DNA of 23,854 nucleotides from Caryophanales bacterium (GCA_902362975.1 CABIYO010000026.1:1-23854); one strand, 5' to 3'. Shown: positions 6,164-14,467, numbered from the stretch's first letter. Translations and numbers: made by a program. Notes: generated by a model from the sequence alone, not told the origin.

Positions 6164-6301
6164 TTTAGCTTTCTTCTTTTTCTTCCTTTTTTTCTTTTTC
6201 AACTTACTTTGGTACTTTTTTTCATCTGCTTCCCATGAACTAACGTATCTATCTCCATTTAAAAATGCTTTTTCAGAACCCTTGTTTCTCATGTATCTCA
6301 T
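6161..6301 (-). CDS. Lysine-rich 46-aa small protein
   Basis: A short minus-strand gene with a strong ribosome site: AAAGGGG lies 8 bases before the ATG (codon at 6299-6301). The N-terminal half, MRYMRNKGSEKAFLNGDRYV, has a normal mixed composition. The C-terminal ~16 residues are almost all lysine and arginine. Such tails suggest binding to nucleic acid or ribosomes, but no family is recognised. It converges on the toxin gene across the long hairpin at 6101-6157. The A-rich codons fit the accessory region, and they also make a chance frame less unlikely. The ribosome site favours a real gene. Upstream, 6310-6526 holds a GTGCC/GGCAC hairpin and no gene I can support. Confidence 0.55.
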   Translation of the reverse strand: MRYMRNKGSEKAFLNGDRYVSSWEADEKKYQSKLKKKKRKKKKKAK

Positions 6302-6526
6302 AATAAAATCCCCTTTCTTTTCCTAACGCCTTCATTCCGTGCCTTTAGGCACTCCATTCAGTTGTTTGGCTACTGCTTCACCGAAAATAGATTACGCTTC
6401 GCTTCACTAATTTTTGCTTCATCGTAGCACACGCTATTAAACACCCTTCTACGCTTATCAGTAGGTTTTCTCTTTTATCTTTTTTGCTTTTCGGCTTTCT
6501 TTTTTTTCAGAACACGCTTGACTTAC

Positions 6527-6940
6527 AGATTATACGAACGGGAAAGCCCATACCGGGCATAGCCCGCCTTTAGGCATGGGATGAAAGTGAGTTCGGATGT
6601 GAAAAACATCCGACATTCGGGTATATATATCCCATAGACAAGAACAAGTCTCTAAAACGCCCGTGTCCATCGCTCCTTGAGAATCGTATCCGGTTCGATC
6701 ACGAAACCATGTGACCGGTAAAACGATGCCTGTCGTCATGCAAAAGACGCTAAAACATCAGGTGGACACACCTGCAACGACCTGTGATGGATGGTAACAG
6801 TCCATCAGCCTGAGAACCTATACGGTCTGTCTCAGGAGGGGTGATGGCACACCCTCATCTGAAGGCTTGAGCAAAACAGAAATGGACTGCGCTCGCACAA
6901 GCACTTCGGAATCCCACGGTTTCAATCGTGGGAGTGTCAA
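6527..6940 (+). mobile_element. TnpB-less IS200/IS605-like element with guide-RNA end, copy 3
   Basis: A complete 414-bp copy. It starts right after TTAC (6523-6526) and ends at GTCAA (6936-6940). The left end holds GCCC..GGGC and GCCTTTAGGC hairpins (about 6545-6575). The right half is the guide-RNA-like scaffold with stems CAGGTG/CACCTG, GATGGA/TCCATC, CCTGAGA/TCTCAGG, and the final CCCACGG / TCGTGGG stem. Compared with copy 2, differences are scattered single bases and the length differs by one. The guide would be ATGGACATCAAGTGAA (6941-6956). No protein gene is inside; the 69-aa minus frame is incidental. It needs a transposase and, for RNA function, a TnpB from elsewhere. Confidence 0.82.
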
Positions 6941-6964
6941 ATGGACATCAAGTGAAGTGGAACA

Positions 6965-7146
6965 AAGACTGGGACATAACTAGCCGGTTTTAAAGATTTT
7001 TGATAAAAAGAGGGGTCCGGTCACCGATTTTCGGTGGCCGGACCCCTCTTTTCTGTTTAGTCCTAAATGCACGAACCCATAAAAATGACAAGTGGCTCAC
7101 GGGGACCTCTTTCTTATAAAATGACTGGGTTATGTCCCAGCCTCTT
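6965..7146. repeat. Small inverted-repeat element beside argS, containing a strong terminator
   Basis: CTGGGACATAAC (6969-6980) and its exact inverse GTTATGTCCCAG (7129-7140) bracket about 150 bases. Near the left end is a long hairpin, AAAAGAGGGGTCCGG.. pairing with ..CCGGACCCCTCTTTT (7006-7027 with 7031-7052). CTGGGACATAA-type repeats are, from memory, widespread between genes in Bacillota. It could be a MITE-like repeat and also serves as the end signal for argS, whose stop codon is at 7155. No gene is inside. Confidence 0.6.
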
Positions 7147-7154
7147 CGTCTGTC

Positions 7155-8837
7155 TTACATTTCTTCTGGAGCTTCGACACCGAGTAAACGGAGCCCTTCT
7201 GTCAATACGAGCGTCACTGCCTTCACGAGAGCGAGACGCGATTGTTTGCCTGCATCTTCTTCTAAGACACGGACATGACCGTAATACTTGTTGAACGCTT
7301 GCGCGAGGTCGAGTACATACCGGCTGATGATTGATGGCTCGCGGCGTTCATGCGCACGCGTGATGACGTGTGGGAACGCATTGAGCATCGTGACGACACC
7401 CCATGAGTAGTCATCGTCTGCACCAGTGAATGGTGAGCCGTCATAGTTTCCTTTACGAAGGAGTGAGTTCGCACGAGCGTTCGTGTATTGAACGTAAGGT
7501 CCTGTCTCCCCTTCGAACTTGAGCATGCTGTCGAGATCGAATTCGATGTTGTTGATGCGTTCGTTTTTCAAATCGTGGAAAATGACCGCGCCGACACCGA
7601 CCATGCGGGCAACATCTTGTGCGTTCGCAAGATCCGGATTTTTCTGCTCGATATTCGCCTGCGCTTTCTCAATCGCCTCTTTCAACACTTCCTCAAGAAG
7701 GACGATGCGTCCTTTACGTGTCGACATCTTCTTCCCTTCTTGCAAGATCAATCCGAACGGTACGTGATGCATGCCATCAACAAAGTCATATCCAAGCTTA
7801 CGCAGGACAGAGAAGAGTTGTTTGAAGTGAAGCGCTTGTTCGCCACCGACGACATAGTTCGCTTGTACGAAGTTGTATGTCTCGTAACGATAAATCGCTG
7901 CTGCCAAATCGCGTGTCGCGTACAATGTCGCGCCATCTTTCTTCTTGATCAAGCAAGGTGGCAAGTTCTCTTCTTCGAGCGGGACGACCATTGCGCCCTC
8001 ACTTTCGACTAAGAGATTTTTTTCTTCAAGCATCTCGACGACGCGTCCCATTTTATCGTTATAGAACGCTTCCCCGTTGAAGCTTTCGAATTTCACACCA
8101 AGGAGGTCATATACTTTTTGGAACTCTTTAAGTGACTCCTCACGGAACCACTGCCAAAGCTCTATCGCTTCCGCATCACCATCTTCAAGCTTTTTGAACC
8201 AAGCACGACCTTCGTCTTCGAGTTCTGGTTGTGTCTTCGCCTCTTCGTGGAAATGGACGTATAATTTCAAGAGTTCTGTGATTGGATTGGCGCGTACCGC
8301 TTCCTCATCGCCCCACTTCTTGTAGGCGACCATCAATTTCCCGAACTGAGTGCCCCAATCCCCAAGATGGTTGATGCCGACGACGTCATAACCGTTTTTA
8401 CGTGCGATTTGGTTGATCGAATTCCCGATCACCGTCGAACGCAAGTGACCCATCGAGAACGGCTTCGCAATGTTTGGTGACGAGAAGTCCGTCACAATCG
8501 TTTCATTGCGTGCTTCGTGTGTCGCATATTCCGATTTTTCCTCAAGCACGGTGTTGATGATTTCTTTTGATACGACATCACGGCTCAAGAAGACGTTGAC
8601 GTAAGGTCCCGCCGCCTCCACTCTCGTGAACAATTCATCGTTCAATTCATTTGCGATATCTGTCGCAATCATGACAGGTGCTTTCCGGTAAGCTTTCGCT
8701 AATTGGAAACACGGGAACGCGAGGTCACCGTGCGCCTCGTGTTTTGGCTTCTCAATCAATGCTTCAATTTGGTCAATCGTGAGTTCTTCACCGATAACAT
8801 GGGATAGTGCTTCTGCATATTTGCGTTCATAACTCAT
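7155..8837 (-). CDS. argS: Arginyl-tRNA synthetase
   Basis: A class I aminoacyl-tRNA synthetase of 560 aa (typical for Bacillota) that charges tRNA-Arg with arginine in the cytoplasm using ATP. In order: an N-terminal Add-1 domain (about 1-85); the HIGH-type site in PFSMGHLRST near residue 130; the catalytic core with NHLGDWGTQFGKL; a KMSKS-type loop KKMSTRKGR near 370; and a C-terminal all-helical DALR anticodon-binding domain ending LRLLGVEAPEEM. The start is ATG 8837, because AAGGAGGA lies about 8 bases before it; an in-frame TTG at 8858 precedes that site. Expression is controlled by the T-box leader between the promoter at 9131-9159 and the gene, so read-through rises when tRNA-Arg is uncharged. 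Confidence 0.97.
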   Translation of the reverse strand: MSYERKYAEALSHVIGEELTIDQIEALIEKPKHEAHGDLAFPCFQLAKAYRKAPVMIATDIANELNDELFTRVEAAGPYVNVFLSRDVVSKEIINTVLEEKSEYATHEARNETIVTDFSSPNIAKPFSMGHLRSTVIGNSINQIARKNGYDVVGINHLGDWGTQFGKLMVAYKKWGDEEAVRANPITELLKLYVHFHEEAKTQPELEDEGRAWFKKLEDGDAEAIELWQWFREESLKEFQKVYDLLGVKFESFNGEAFYNDKMGRVVEMLEEKNLLVESEGAMVVPLEEENLPPCLIKKKDGATLYATRDLAAAIYRYETYNFVQANYVVGGEQALHFKQLFSVLRKLGYDFVDGMHHVPFGLILQEGKKMSTRKGRIVLLEEVLKEAIEKAQANIEQKNPDLANAQDVARMVGVGAVIFHDLKNERINNIEFDLDSMLKFEGETGPYVQYTNARANSLLRKGNYDGSPFTGADDDYSWGVVTMLNAFPHVITRAHERREPSIISRYVLDLAQAFNKYYGHVRVLEEDAGKQSRLALVKAVTLVLTEGLRLLGVEAPEEM

Positions 8838-8865
8838 CTGTATGTCCTCCTTCTTCAATCACAAC

Positions 8866-9124
8866 TCATAAAAAAAACGCCCTTTGCATAGATGCAAAGA
8901 GACGGGAATTCCCGCGGTACCACTCTTCTTGCCTGCATGATGCAGACCGCTTTATGGTGATAACGGTTCCCTCCGGCTATGCCTACTCTTGTTTCGGATA
9001 GCATCTCAAAAGTGCGTTTCGCGACGTTTGTCAGCCCAGGCTCTCACCAACCCCCAGGTCGCTTTGTTGACTAAACCATCGTTACTCTCTTTTTCATCGA
9101 CTTTCGTCTATACGGTTGAAAAGC
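8866..9124 (-). promoter_or_regulatory. T-box leader of argS
   Basis: Read on the minus strand, the leader has the T-box sequence AGAGTGGTACCGCGGG (8911-8926), whose UGG pairs with the free tRNA CCA end. A stem I region upstream carries AGAGAGTAACG and GGTTGGTGAGAGCCTGG. It ends in a terminator, CTTTGCA-TCTA-TGCAAAG with flanking pairs, then T (8870-8898). In the specifier region, GAAACGCAC contains CGC, an arginine codon, which fits argS. The leader runs from the predicted start near 9124 to just before the ribosome site. Confidence 0.93.
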
Positions 9125-9130
9125 AACTTC

Positions 9131-9159
9131 ATTATAGAGGATATTCCCCTTATACTCAA
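9131..9159 (-). promoter_or_regulatory. Promoter of argS
   Basis: On the minus strand, TTGAGT (9154-9159) lies 17 bases before a perfect TATAAT (9131-9136). It is divergent from the diguanylate cyclase gene, whose start is at 9261. Confidence 0.8.
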
Positions 9160-9260
9160 TGCTAGAATTCAAGCATGATAAAAGAAAGGCAGGACTCTCA
9201 CGAAATCATGACGAATCTTTACTATTATATCTTGAAATGTCCCACGCTAGGAGGGAACAC

Positions 9261-10940
9261 ATGAATCACTTTCGCAAGATGTCCGTGCTCGGTTGGAGTA
9301 TATGGAGTGTTTTGTTCTGCTTCACCATCGGATTATTTGCACTAGATGTGCTGCACGCCCCGACTATCGATCCGTTGTCCTTTATTTTAATCTCCTTACT
9401 TGTCATCATCTTTCAACTCGATTCAATCGAAGTGAAAGGTGTGTACTTCACATTCTCTGAAAGTATCGTATTAATTCTATTTCTATTCTTTGGATTTGAA
9501 ACCGCACTCATCGTCAACCAGATTGGGTTATTCGTCTTTCAATTCGCCAATTTGAGACCAAAAGTCGCCATACGCCGCTTCCGCTTCACCTATCCATGGA
9601 ACGCTATTACGGCATACTTAGAAATTGTCATTCCCGCTACCGTCTATCTCGCCCTCGGTGGGGTAACCGGCCTTGATTTTTATTCGCAAGAATCGTTTGT
9701 ACCGCTCGCCGGGTTATTCTTTGCCATCTTCTTAAATACCATATTTCAAAAATATCAGGTGAGATGGTGGTTCCGCATCGATATCGCATTGAGCGACTTC
9801 ATGAAAATCGCTTTTTACACATACCTCGTCAGTTTGATTTTCATCTTAGCCGCAGCTTTCTTCCGAGAGACGAATTTACTTGTCGTCAGTAGTATCGCAG
9901 CAGCGCTGACCTTCTTCATCAAACGACTCCTCATTCAAAAGGGACGACAGGATGCGTATAAATCTCTGATTGAACAGTACGACGAAGCGAAAGAAGCCGT
10001 CTCTTTGTCACAGAGCGAAGCACAAGCCATTGAAGTCTTTTTAAGTCAGTGTGAACAATTGAACCATTACGATGAAGGATATATCGAGTTCAAGCTGTTT
10101 GATCGCACACTCTACTTCGACTTGAAGACACGTCAACCGATTGATTGCCCCGTCGTATTTGCGCTACTGGACATCAGTCAACCCGTCGAGCCGGTCCTTG
10201 ACTACGAGATGCGATTTGAGTGGGATACCTTATTGTCTGACGCTTTTCACGACGATTACCACAGCTTCGTCTCGATTCGTTCGGAAGAGATTGAGGGAAT
10301 TCGCACATGGATTGTGATGACAGGAGAACCTGTATATGGGTATCCGAAGATTATCCAACAGGAAATCAGCAAGTTGCTCAAGTCGTTCAACCGGACCATC
10401 AGCCGTTGTCATGAACGAGATCGTCTGTATACCGAGAGCCGGACGGACAGTTTGACACTCCTCGCCAATGCTCGCGCCTTCTACGAATACGGGATTCAAC
10501 AAATATCCGACATCTCGATGTATCCGATCTCGGTCGCCATGCTCGACATCGATTTCTTTAAAAAAATCAATGATACGTATGGCCATCAAGTCGGTGACCA
10601 AGTGTTACAGGAATTTGGTCGACGTATCCGACAAGTCCTTCGTGCTGATGACTTCGCCGCCCGTTATGGTGGGGAAGAATTTATCTTGCTTCTCAATCAT
10701 TGTGACATGTCTCAAGCCGTTGACATTGCAGAAAGAATTCGCCAGCAAATCGAAGCGAAACCGTTCCTAGTCGATCATCATGAGATTTCTGTGACCGCGT
10801 CCATAGGAATCGATACAATCGATGCGTTCGGAAATAAGCGATTAGACGATACGATTCGAAACGCGGACCGTGCGCTATATGTCGGTGGGAAATACGCGGG
10901 ACGTAACCGCGTGGCGCACTTCAACAATTTAACGACGTAA
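9261..10940 (+). CDS. Membrane-bound diguanylate cyclase (GGDEF)
   Basis: A 559-aa enzyme predicted to make cyclic di-GMP from two GTP, controlling motility and surface growth. The first ~235 residues form several hydrophobic helices, a membrane sensor region. Residues ~235-390 are a linker with a coiled start and an unassigned, possibly GAF-like, segment. The GGDEF domain (~395-555) has LDIDFFKKINDTYGHQVGD, the active GGEEF (470-474) and an inhibitory-site motif RADD (461-464) exactly five residues before it, so product inhibition is expected. The ATG at 9261 follows AGGAGGG (9249-9255); the longer frame from 9159 overlaps the argS promoter and has no ribosome site. No EAL domain is present. 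The input signal is unknown. Confidence 0.93.
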   Translation: MNHFRKMSVLGWSIWSVLFCFTIGLFALDVLHAPTIDPLSFILISLLVIIFQLDSIEVKGVYFTFSESIVLILFLFFGFETALIVNQIGLFVFQFANLRPKVAIRRFRFTYPWNAITAYLEIVIPATVYLALGGVTGLDFYSQESFVPLAGLFFAIFLNTIFQKYQVRWWFRIDIALSDFMKIAFYTYLVSLIFILAAAFFRETNLLVVSSIAAALTFFIKRLLIQKGRQDAYKSLIEQYDEAKEAVSLSQSEAQAIEVFLSQCEQLNHYDEGYIEFKLFDRTLYFDLKTRQPIDCPVVFALLDISQPVEPVLDYEMRFEWDTLLSDAFHDDYHSFVSIRSEEIEGIRTWIVMTGEPVYGYPKIIQQEISKLLKSFNRTISRCHERDRLYTESRTDSLTLLANARAFYEYGIQQISDISMYPISVAMLDIDFFKKINDTYGHQVGDQVLQEFGRRIRQVLRADDFAARYGGEEFILLLNHCDMSQAVDIAERIRQQIEAKPFLVDHHEISVTASIGIDTIDAFGNKRLDDTIRNADRALYVGGKYAGRNRVAHFNNLTT

Positions 10941-10976
10941 ACTCCCCTTTCTCACATCGAATTGGGGAGTTTTTAA
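10940..10976 (+). terminator. Terminator of the diguanylate cyclase gene
   Basis: AACTCCCC (10940-10947) pairs with GGGGAGTT (10964-10971), followed by T. It overlaps the last base of the stop codon. Confidence 0.85.
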
Positions 10977-10977
10977 G

Positions 10978-11006
10978 TTGACAAGCGGATTTGAAACAGG
11001 TACGTT
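10978..11006 (+). promoter_or_regulatory. Candidate promoter of the SAM riboswitch leader
   Basis: A perfect TTGACA (10978-10983) lies 17 bases before a weak -10 TACGTT (11001-11006). The position, just after the previous terminator and about 30 bases before the aptamer, fits; the poor -10 lowers confidence. Confidence 0.5.
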
Positions 11007-11035
11007 AGGGAACGTGTTTACTAATTGGATAGATT

Positions 11036-11186
11036 CACTTTTTATCGAGAGAGATGGAGGGACTGGCCCTATGAAGTCTCGGCAGCGGGGAACCTGTGCC
11101 AAATCCAGCGGGCGTATTGCTCGAAAGATGAAAAGGGTATTTCGCACGAAGGACCTTTTTCTCAGAAAAGGGTCCTTTTTATTTTT
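11036..11186 (+). promoter_or_regulatory. SAM-I (S-box) riboswitch
   Basis: The aptamer (11036-11137) has the S-box core: TTATCGAGAGAGATGGAGGG, then ACTGGCCCTATGAAG, CGGCAGC, and a 3' P1 strand GATGAAAAGG pairing with CTTTTTATC. A terminator follows: AAGGACC (11149-11155) pairs with GGTCCTT (11171-11177), then a T-rich tail. The 3' P1 bases AAAAGG (11131-11136) can instead pair with CCTTTT (11154-11159) as an antiterminator. SAM binding should thus switch the next gene off, so it is expressed when methionine/SAM is scarce. Confidence 0.95.
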
Positions 11187-11201
11187 AGTGAGGTGATTAT
11201 T

Positions 11202-12485
11202 TTGGAACAACCAACAGCAAACAAATGGGCACTCTTGCCGTTGCTCGTCTTCTTACTCTTCTTCATCGGGGCGGGTGTCTATTACGGAGACTTTTATAAG
11301 TTTCCGGTACTCGTTGCAGCCATCATCGCCTTGATGGTTGCAGCATTCATGACAAAAGGAAGTGCCACTCAAACCGTCGAGCGCATCGCGCAAGGAGCCG
11401 GGAACCCGGGCATCATCATCATGATTTTCATTTTCTTATTAGCTGGCGCCTTTTCAACGGTAGCGGAAGCCATCGGGGCAATCGATGCAACAGTCAACGC
11501 GGCCTTGACTCTATTACCACCATCGCTTCTTTTGAGCGGACTCTTCGTCATTGCCGCTTTTATTTCAATGGCGATGGGCACATCGACCGGGACGATTGCG
11601 GCACTTGCACCAATCGCCCTCGGTATCCATGAAGAGAGCGGCGTCAACGTCGCCATCGCAGCCGCGGCAGTTGTCGGAGGTGCGATGTTCGGGGACAATC
11701 TCTCGTTCATCTCGGACACGACGATTGCTGCCGTCCGGACGCAACGAACAAACATGCGCGATAAGTTCCGCACGAACTTCTGGATCGTGCTACCTGCTGC
11801 CATCATCACGACGGTTTTACTCGCCGTCTTGTCAAATGGGGAGTCCACGGTCGATGTCGCCGCATTCGAATGGTACAAACTGATTCCGTATCTTGCCGTC
11901 ATCGGACTCGCATTGACAGGATTGAACGTCATCTTGGTTCTGTTAGGTGGCATCACGCTCACCGGCATCATCGGTCTCCTAGATGGAAGCCTATCCGTCA
12001 CAGCGTTTGTGACAGCCATTGCGGACGGGATGATTGGTATGGCCGAAATTTCATTCCTGACGTTACTCATGGGTGGACTCGTCGGACTCATCTCACACAA
12101 CGGTGGACTCACGTATTTACGTGACGCGTTGACATCTCGTATTCAAAAACGTGCCGGTGCCGAGTGGAGTATCGCTGGCCTCGTCAGTGCGACGAACGTA
12201 GCGACGGCAAACAATACGATTTCCATTCTCGTAGCTGGACCACTTGCAGCGAACATTGCGGACGAGTATGACATCGAGCGGAAAAAGTCAGCAAGCGTAC
12301 TCGACATCTTCTCATGCGGCGTACAAGGGATTCTTCCTTACGGAGCACAACTCCTCATCGCTGCCGAATTGACAAAGACCGCATCGCCGGACCTCGTCCC
12401 GTTCATGTTCTATCCGTTCTTACTCTTTATTTGTGGAGGAATCGCCATCGCATTCAATTTTCCACGTTTCAAAAAACAGTCATAA
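11202..12485 (+). CDS. NhaC-family transporter under SAM control, probable methionine transporter (MetT-like)
   Basis: A 427-aa integral membrane protein with about 10-12 hydrophobic helices. It carries NhaC-family signatures: AMGTSTGTIAALAPIALGI near residue 125, GDNLSFISDTTIAA near 165, and SATNVATANNTISI in the C-terminal half. By family alone it would be called a sodium/proton antiporter. Its control by a SAM-I riboswitch argues for methionine uptake, the role proposed for S-box-linked NhaC relatives named MetT. The TTG start at 11202 follows GAGGTGA (11190-11196) at a good distance; upstream in-frame starts lie inside the riboswitch. It stands alone, followed by a strong terminator. The substrate is inferred, not shown. 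Confidence 0.85.
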   Translation: MEQPTANKWALLPLLVFLLFFIGAGVYYGDFYKFPVLVAAIIALMVAAFMTKGSATQTVERIAQGAGNPGIIIMIFIFLLAGAFSTVAEAIGAIDATVNAALTLLPPSLLLSGLFVIAAFISMAMGTSTGTIAALAPIALGIHEESGVNVAIAAAAVVGGAMFGDNLSFISDTTIAAVRTQRTNMRDKFRTNFWIVLPAAIITTVLLAVLSNGESTVDVAAFEWYKLIPYLAVIGLALTGLNVILVLLGGITLTGIIGLLDGSLSVTAFVTAIADGMIGMAEISFLTLLMGGLVGLISHNGGLTYLRDALTSRIQKRAGAEWSIAGLVSATNVATANNTISILVAGPLAANIADEYDIERKKSASVLDIFSCGVQGILPYGAQLLIAAELTKTASPDLVPFMFYPFLLFICGGIAIAFNFPRFKKQS

Positions 12486-12523
12486 CCAAAAAGACTCCTT
12501 CTCAAAGGGGTGTTTCAGACTGT

Positions 12524-12573
12524 AGACAAAACGCCCGTTTCATTTCGTCTGAAACGGGCGTTTTGTCTTATTT
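12524..12573. terminator. Strong bidirectional terminator between metT-like and TVP38-like genes
   Basis: AGACAAAACGCCCGTTTCA (12524-12542) pairs perfectly with 12550-12568, with a 7-base loop and T runs on the plus strand. A second hairpin, GGCGAGTT / AACTCGCC followed by ATCTTTTT, lies at 12608-12650. Confidence 0.9.
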
Positions 12574-12649
12574 TGGACCATGAGGCATTCTGACCGAGCC
12601 TTCGTGTGGCGAGTTGGGTGTTCTTCTACATCCAAACTCGCCATCTTTT

Positions 12650-13285
12650 TCAGAGTCGTTTAGTTATCACTTCTTGTTTCAACTGCTCGTTACGTTTCTT
12701 GAACGCCCGTCGTTTGAGCACTTCTTCAAGTCCTCGACTGATGGCCCACAGAGCGACTAAAAGCAGACCGAGCATGGATAAGCGAAACGGGCTTTGGATA
12801 AATTCTTCCCATTGATCCCCGATGACCGAGAAAATGACGACGACGAGTAATTTCCCGAATCCCGCTGCCAAAATGAACGTACGGAGCGGCATCTGAATGA
12901 GCGCCAACAAATAGGTAACCATACTGACCGGGATGAACGGGAGTGAATACAAGAATCCGAGCGAAATCGGACTCATATGCTTAATTCGTTCTAACCAATA
13001 TACGGCTGTTTTATGTTTTTCGAGCCAGTGCGTCATCGGTTTACGAAACACATATCGGACCGCTGCGAAGACGACAATCGTTCCGAGTAAGTTCCCGATC
13101 CACGAAAGAAGGACCCCTAACAGAAAACCATATGTCGCCGCATTGGCAGAGATGATTAAGACGAGTGGTAAAAATGGAAAAATCGCTTCTAAAAACGGCG
13201 CGCCTAGACCGGCCCATGGACCACCAGGCAAACTTTGAAGCCATTCAATCAATTGGATGATGTACTGTTGGAGAGAATTTAGCAT
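12650..13285 (-). CDS. TVP38/TMEM64 (DedA-like, SNARE-associated) family membrane protein
   Basis: A 211-aa membrane protein with about five to six hydrophobic segments. Family marks are PFLEAIFPFLPLVLIISANA early and GFLYSLPFIPVSMVTYLLAL in the middle; the latter includes the re-entrant-type F-x-P-x-P region of the DedA/VTT superfamily, members of which are linked to lipid flipping and membrane homeostasis. The specific function is unknown. The ATG at 13285 is chosen because GAAGGTGG lies just upstream; a longer frame from 13333 includes this ribosome site in its coding part. The basic C-terminal tail (RRAFKKRNEQLK) is probably cytoplasmic. It is a single gene between convergent and divergent neighbours. 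Confidence 0.88.
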   Translation of the reverse strand: MLNSLQQYIIQLIEWLQSLPGGPWAGLGAPFLEAIFPFLPLVLIISANAATYGFLLGVLLSWIGNLLGTIVVFAAVRYVFRKPMTHWLEKHKTAVYWLERIKHMSPISLGFLYSLPFIPVSMVTYLLALIQMPLRTFILAAGFGKLLVVVIFSVIGDQWEEFIQSPFRLSMLGLLLVALWAISRGLEEVLKRRAFKKRNEQLKQEVITKRL

Positions 13286-13409
13286 AGTCGTTCCACCTTC
13301 AACTTTCGTTACTACTCTATTACCCGAATTCAATTTTCAAGACGCATCTCCCTGCATTCGTCAAAAAAAATTAAAAACCATTTGCGAAAATCCGTCGTGA
13401 TATTTATCA

Positions 13410-13415
13410 TATAAT
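13410..13415 (+). promoter_or_regulatory. Candidate -10 element for trhO
   Basis: TATAAT at 13410-13415, with no good -35 at the usual distance. The ~90-base leader after it includes a GACTTG / CAAGTC hairpin (about 13421-13442) of unknown function. Confidence 0.45.
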
Positions 13416-13510
13416 AATGGACTTGTGGTTGCAGGCAAGTCTATTCGTCGAACGACACAACCCAACGTTCGTTTTCCTGCAAAAAACTGAACACAGGGGA
13501 GCAACACAAC

Positions 13511-14452
13511 ATGGAAACAAAACCAATGCGGGTCTTGTTGTACTATAAGTACGTCAACATCGAAGACCCAGAAACACTCACGCAAGAACATTTGAAGTAT
13601 TGTAAGGACCTCGGCATCAAAGGACGCATCTTGATTTCCTCCGAAGGAATCAACGGGACGTGCTCTGGTACTTGGGAGCAAACCGAGCAATACATGAATG
13701 ACTTGAAAGCAAACCCTCTCTTCAGCGATATCGAGTTCAAAATCGATGAAGTCGAAGAGCATGCCTTCAAGAAAATTTTTGTCCGTCACAAGAAAGAGCT
13801 CGTGACGTGGCGCTTTGATGGCGAGTTTGATGTACCGAAACAACACGGTGCATACCTCGAACCAGCAGAATGGAAAGAGATGATGAATCGTGATGATGTC
13901 GTCATCCTCGACGTTCGTAACAACTACGAGTACGAACTTGGTCACTTTAAAAATGCGATCAAAATCGATGTAGAGGCTTCACGTTACATGCCGGAATGGC
14001 TCGAAAAGAACAAGGACCTCTACGAAGGGAAAACACTTCTCACGTACTGTACCGGTGGCGTCCGTTGCGAGAAATTTACAGCATATATGCGTGCCCAAGG
14101 TCACGAAAACATCTTCCACCTTAAAGGTGGCGTCGCGATGTATGGTAAAGATGAAGCGACAAAAGGAGAGGACTGGGAAGGCGAACTCTATGTCTTTGAC
14201 GAACGCATCAACGTTCCTGTTAACTCCGTGAACCCGACTGTCGTCTCACATTGTATGCACTGTGGGACCGAGACGGTTCGTTACGTTAATTGTGCTAACC
14301 CGGAGTGCAATGCACAGCATTTCTGTTGTGAAGAGTGTGAACCAAAACAAATGCGTTCATGCTCGAAGGAGTGTCAAGAACACCCACGCAACCGTTATAT
14401 CATCGATAACATTGCAGAGAAACTTCAGGAGACTGAAGGAGTAGTCGGGTAA
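13511..14452 (+). CDS. trhO: tRNA uridine(34) hydroxylase, rhodanese-like
   Basis: A 313-aa protein of the former UPF0176/YceA group. TrhO uses prephenate-dependent chemistry in partner pathways to hydroxylate U34 of certain tRNAs, giving 5-hydroxyuridine. An N-terminal ferredoxin-like domain (about 1-95, opening RVLLYYKYVNIEDPE) is followed by a rhodanese domain (about 125-225) with active-site loop YCTGGVRCEKF; Cys180 and Cys186 are visible. The last ~75 residues are cysteine-rich (CMHCG, CANPEC, CCEEC), probably metal-binding, as in Bacillota members. AGGGGAG (13497-13503) lies 7 bases before the ATG. It is monocistronic, with a strong terminator. Confidence 0.92.
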   Translation: METKPMRVLLYYKYVNIEDPETLTQEHLKYCKDLGIKGRILISSEGINGTCSGTWEQTEQYMNDLKANPLFSDIEFKIDEVEEHAFKKIFVRHKKELVTWRFDGEFDVPKQHGAYLEPAEWKEMMNRDDVVILDVRNNYEYELGHFKNAIKIDVEASRYMPEWLEKNKDLYEGKTLLTYCTGGVRCEKFTAYMRAQGHENIFHLKGGVAMYGKDEATKGEDWEGELYVFDERINVPVNSVNPTVVSHCMHCGTETVRYVNCANPECNAQHFCCEECEPKQMRSCSKECQEHPRNRYIIDNIAEKLQETEGVVG

Positions 14453-14467
14453 CAAAAATCGACCAGA

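Noticed and set aside
7488..8012. 174-aa plus-strand frame
   Set aside because: It lies wholly opposite argS, whose catalytic motifs are intact, and has no ribosome site.
11369..12112. 247-aa minus-strand frame
   Set aside because: It is antisense to the NhaC-type transporter, with a biased A/T/S/P/M composition typical of a shadow frame.
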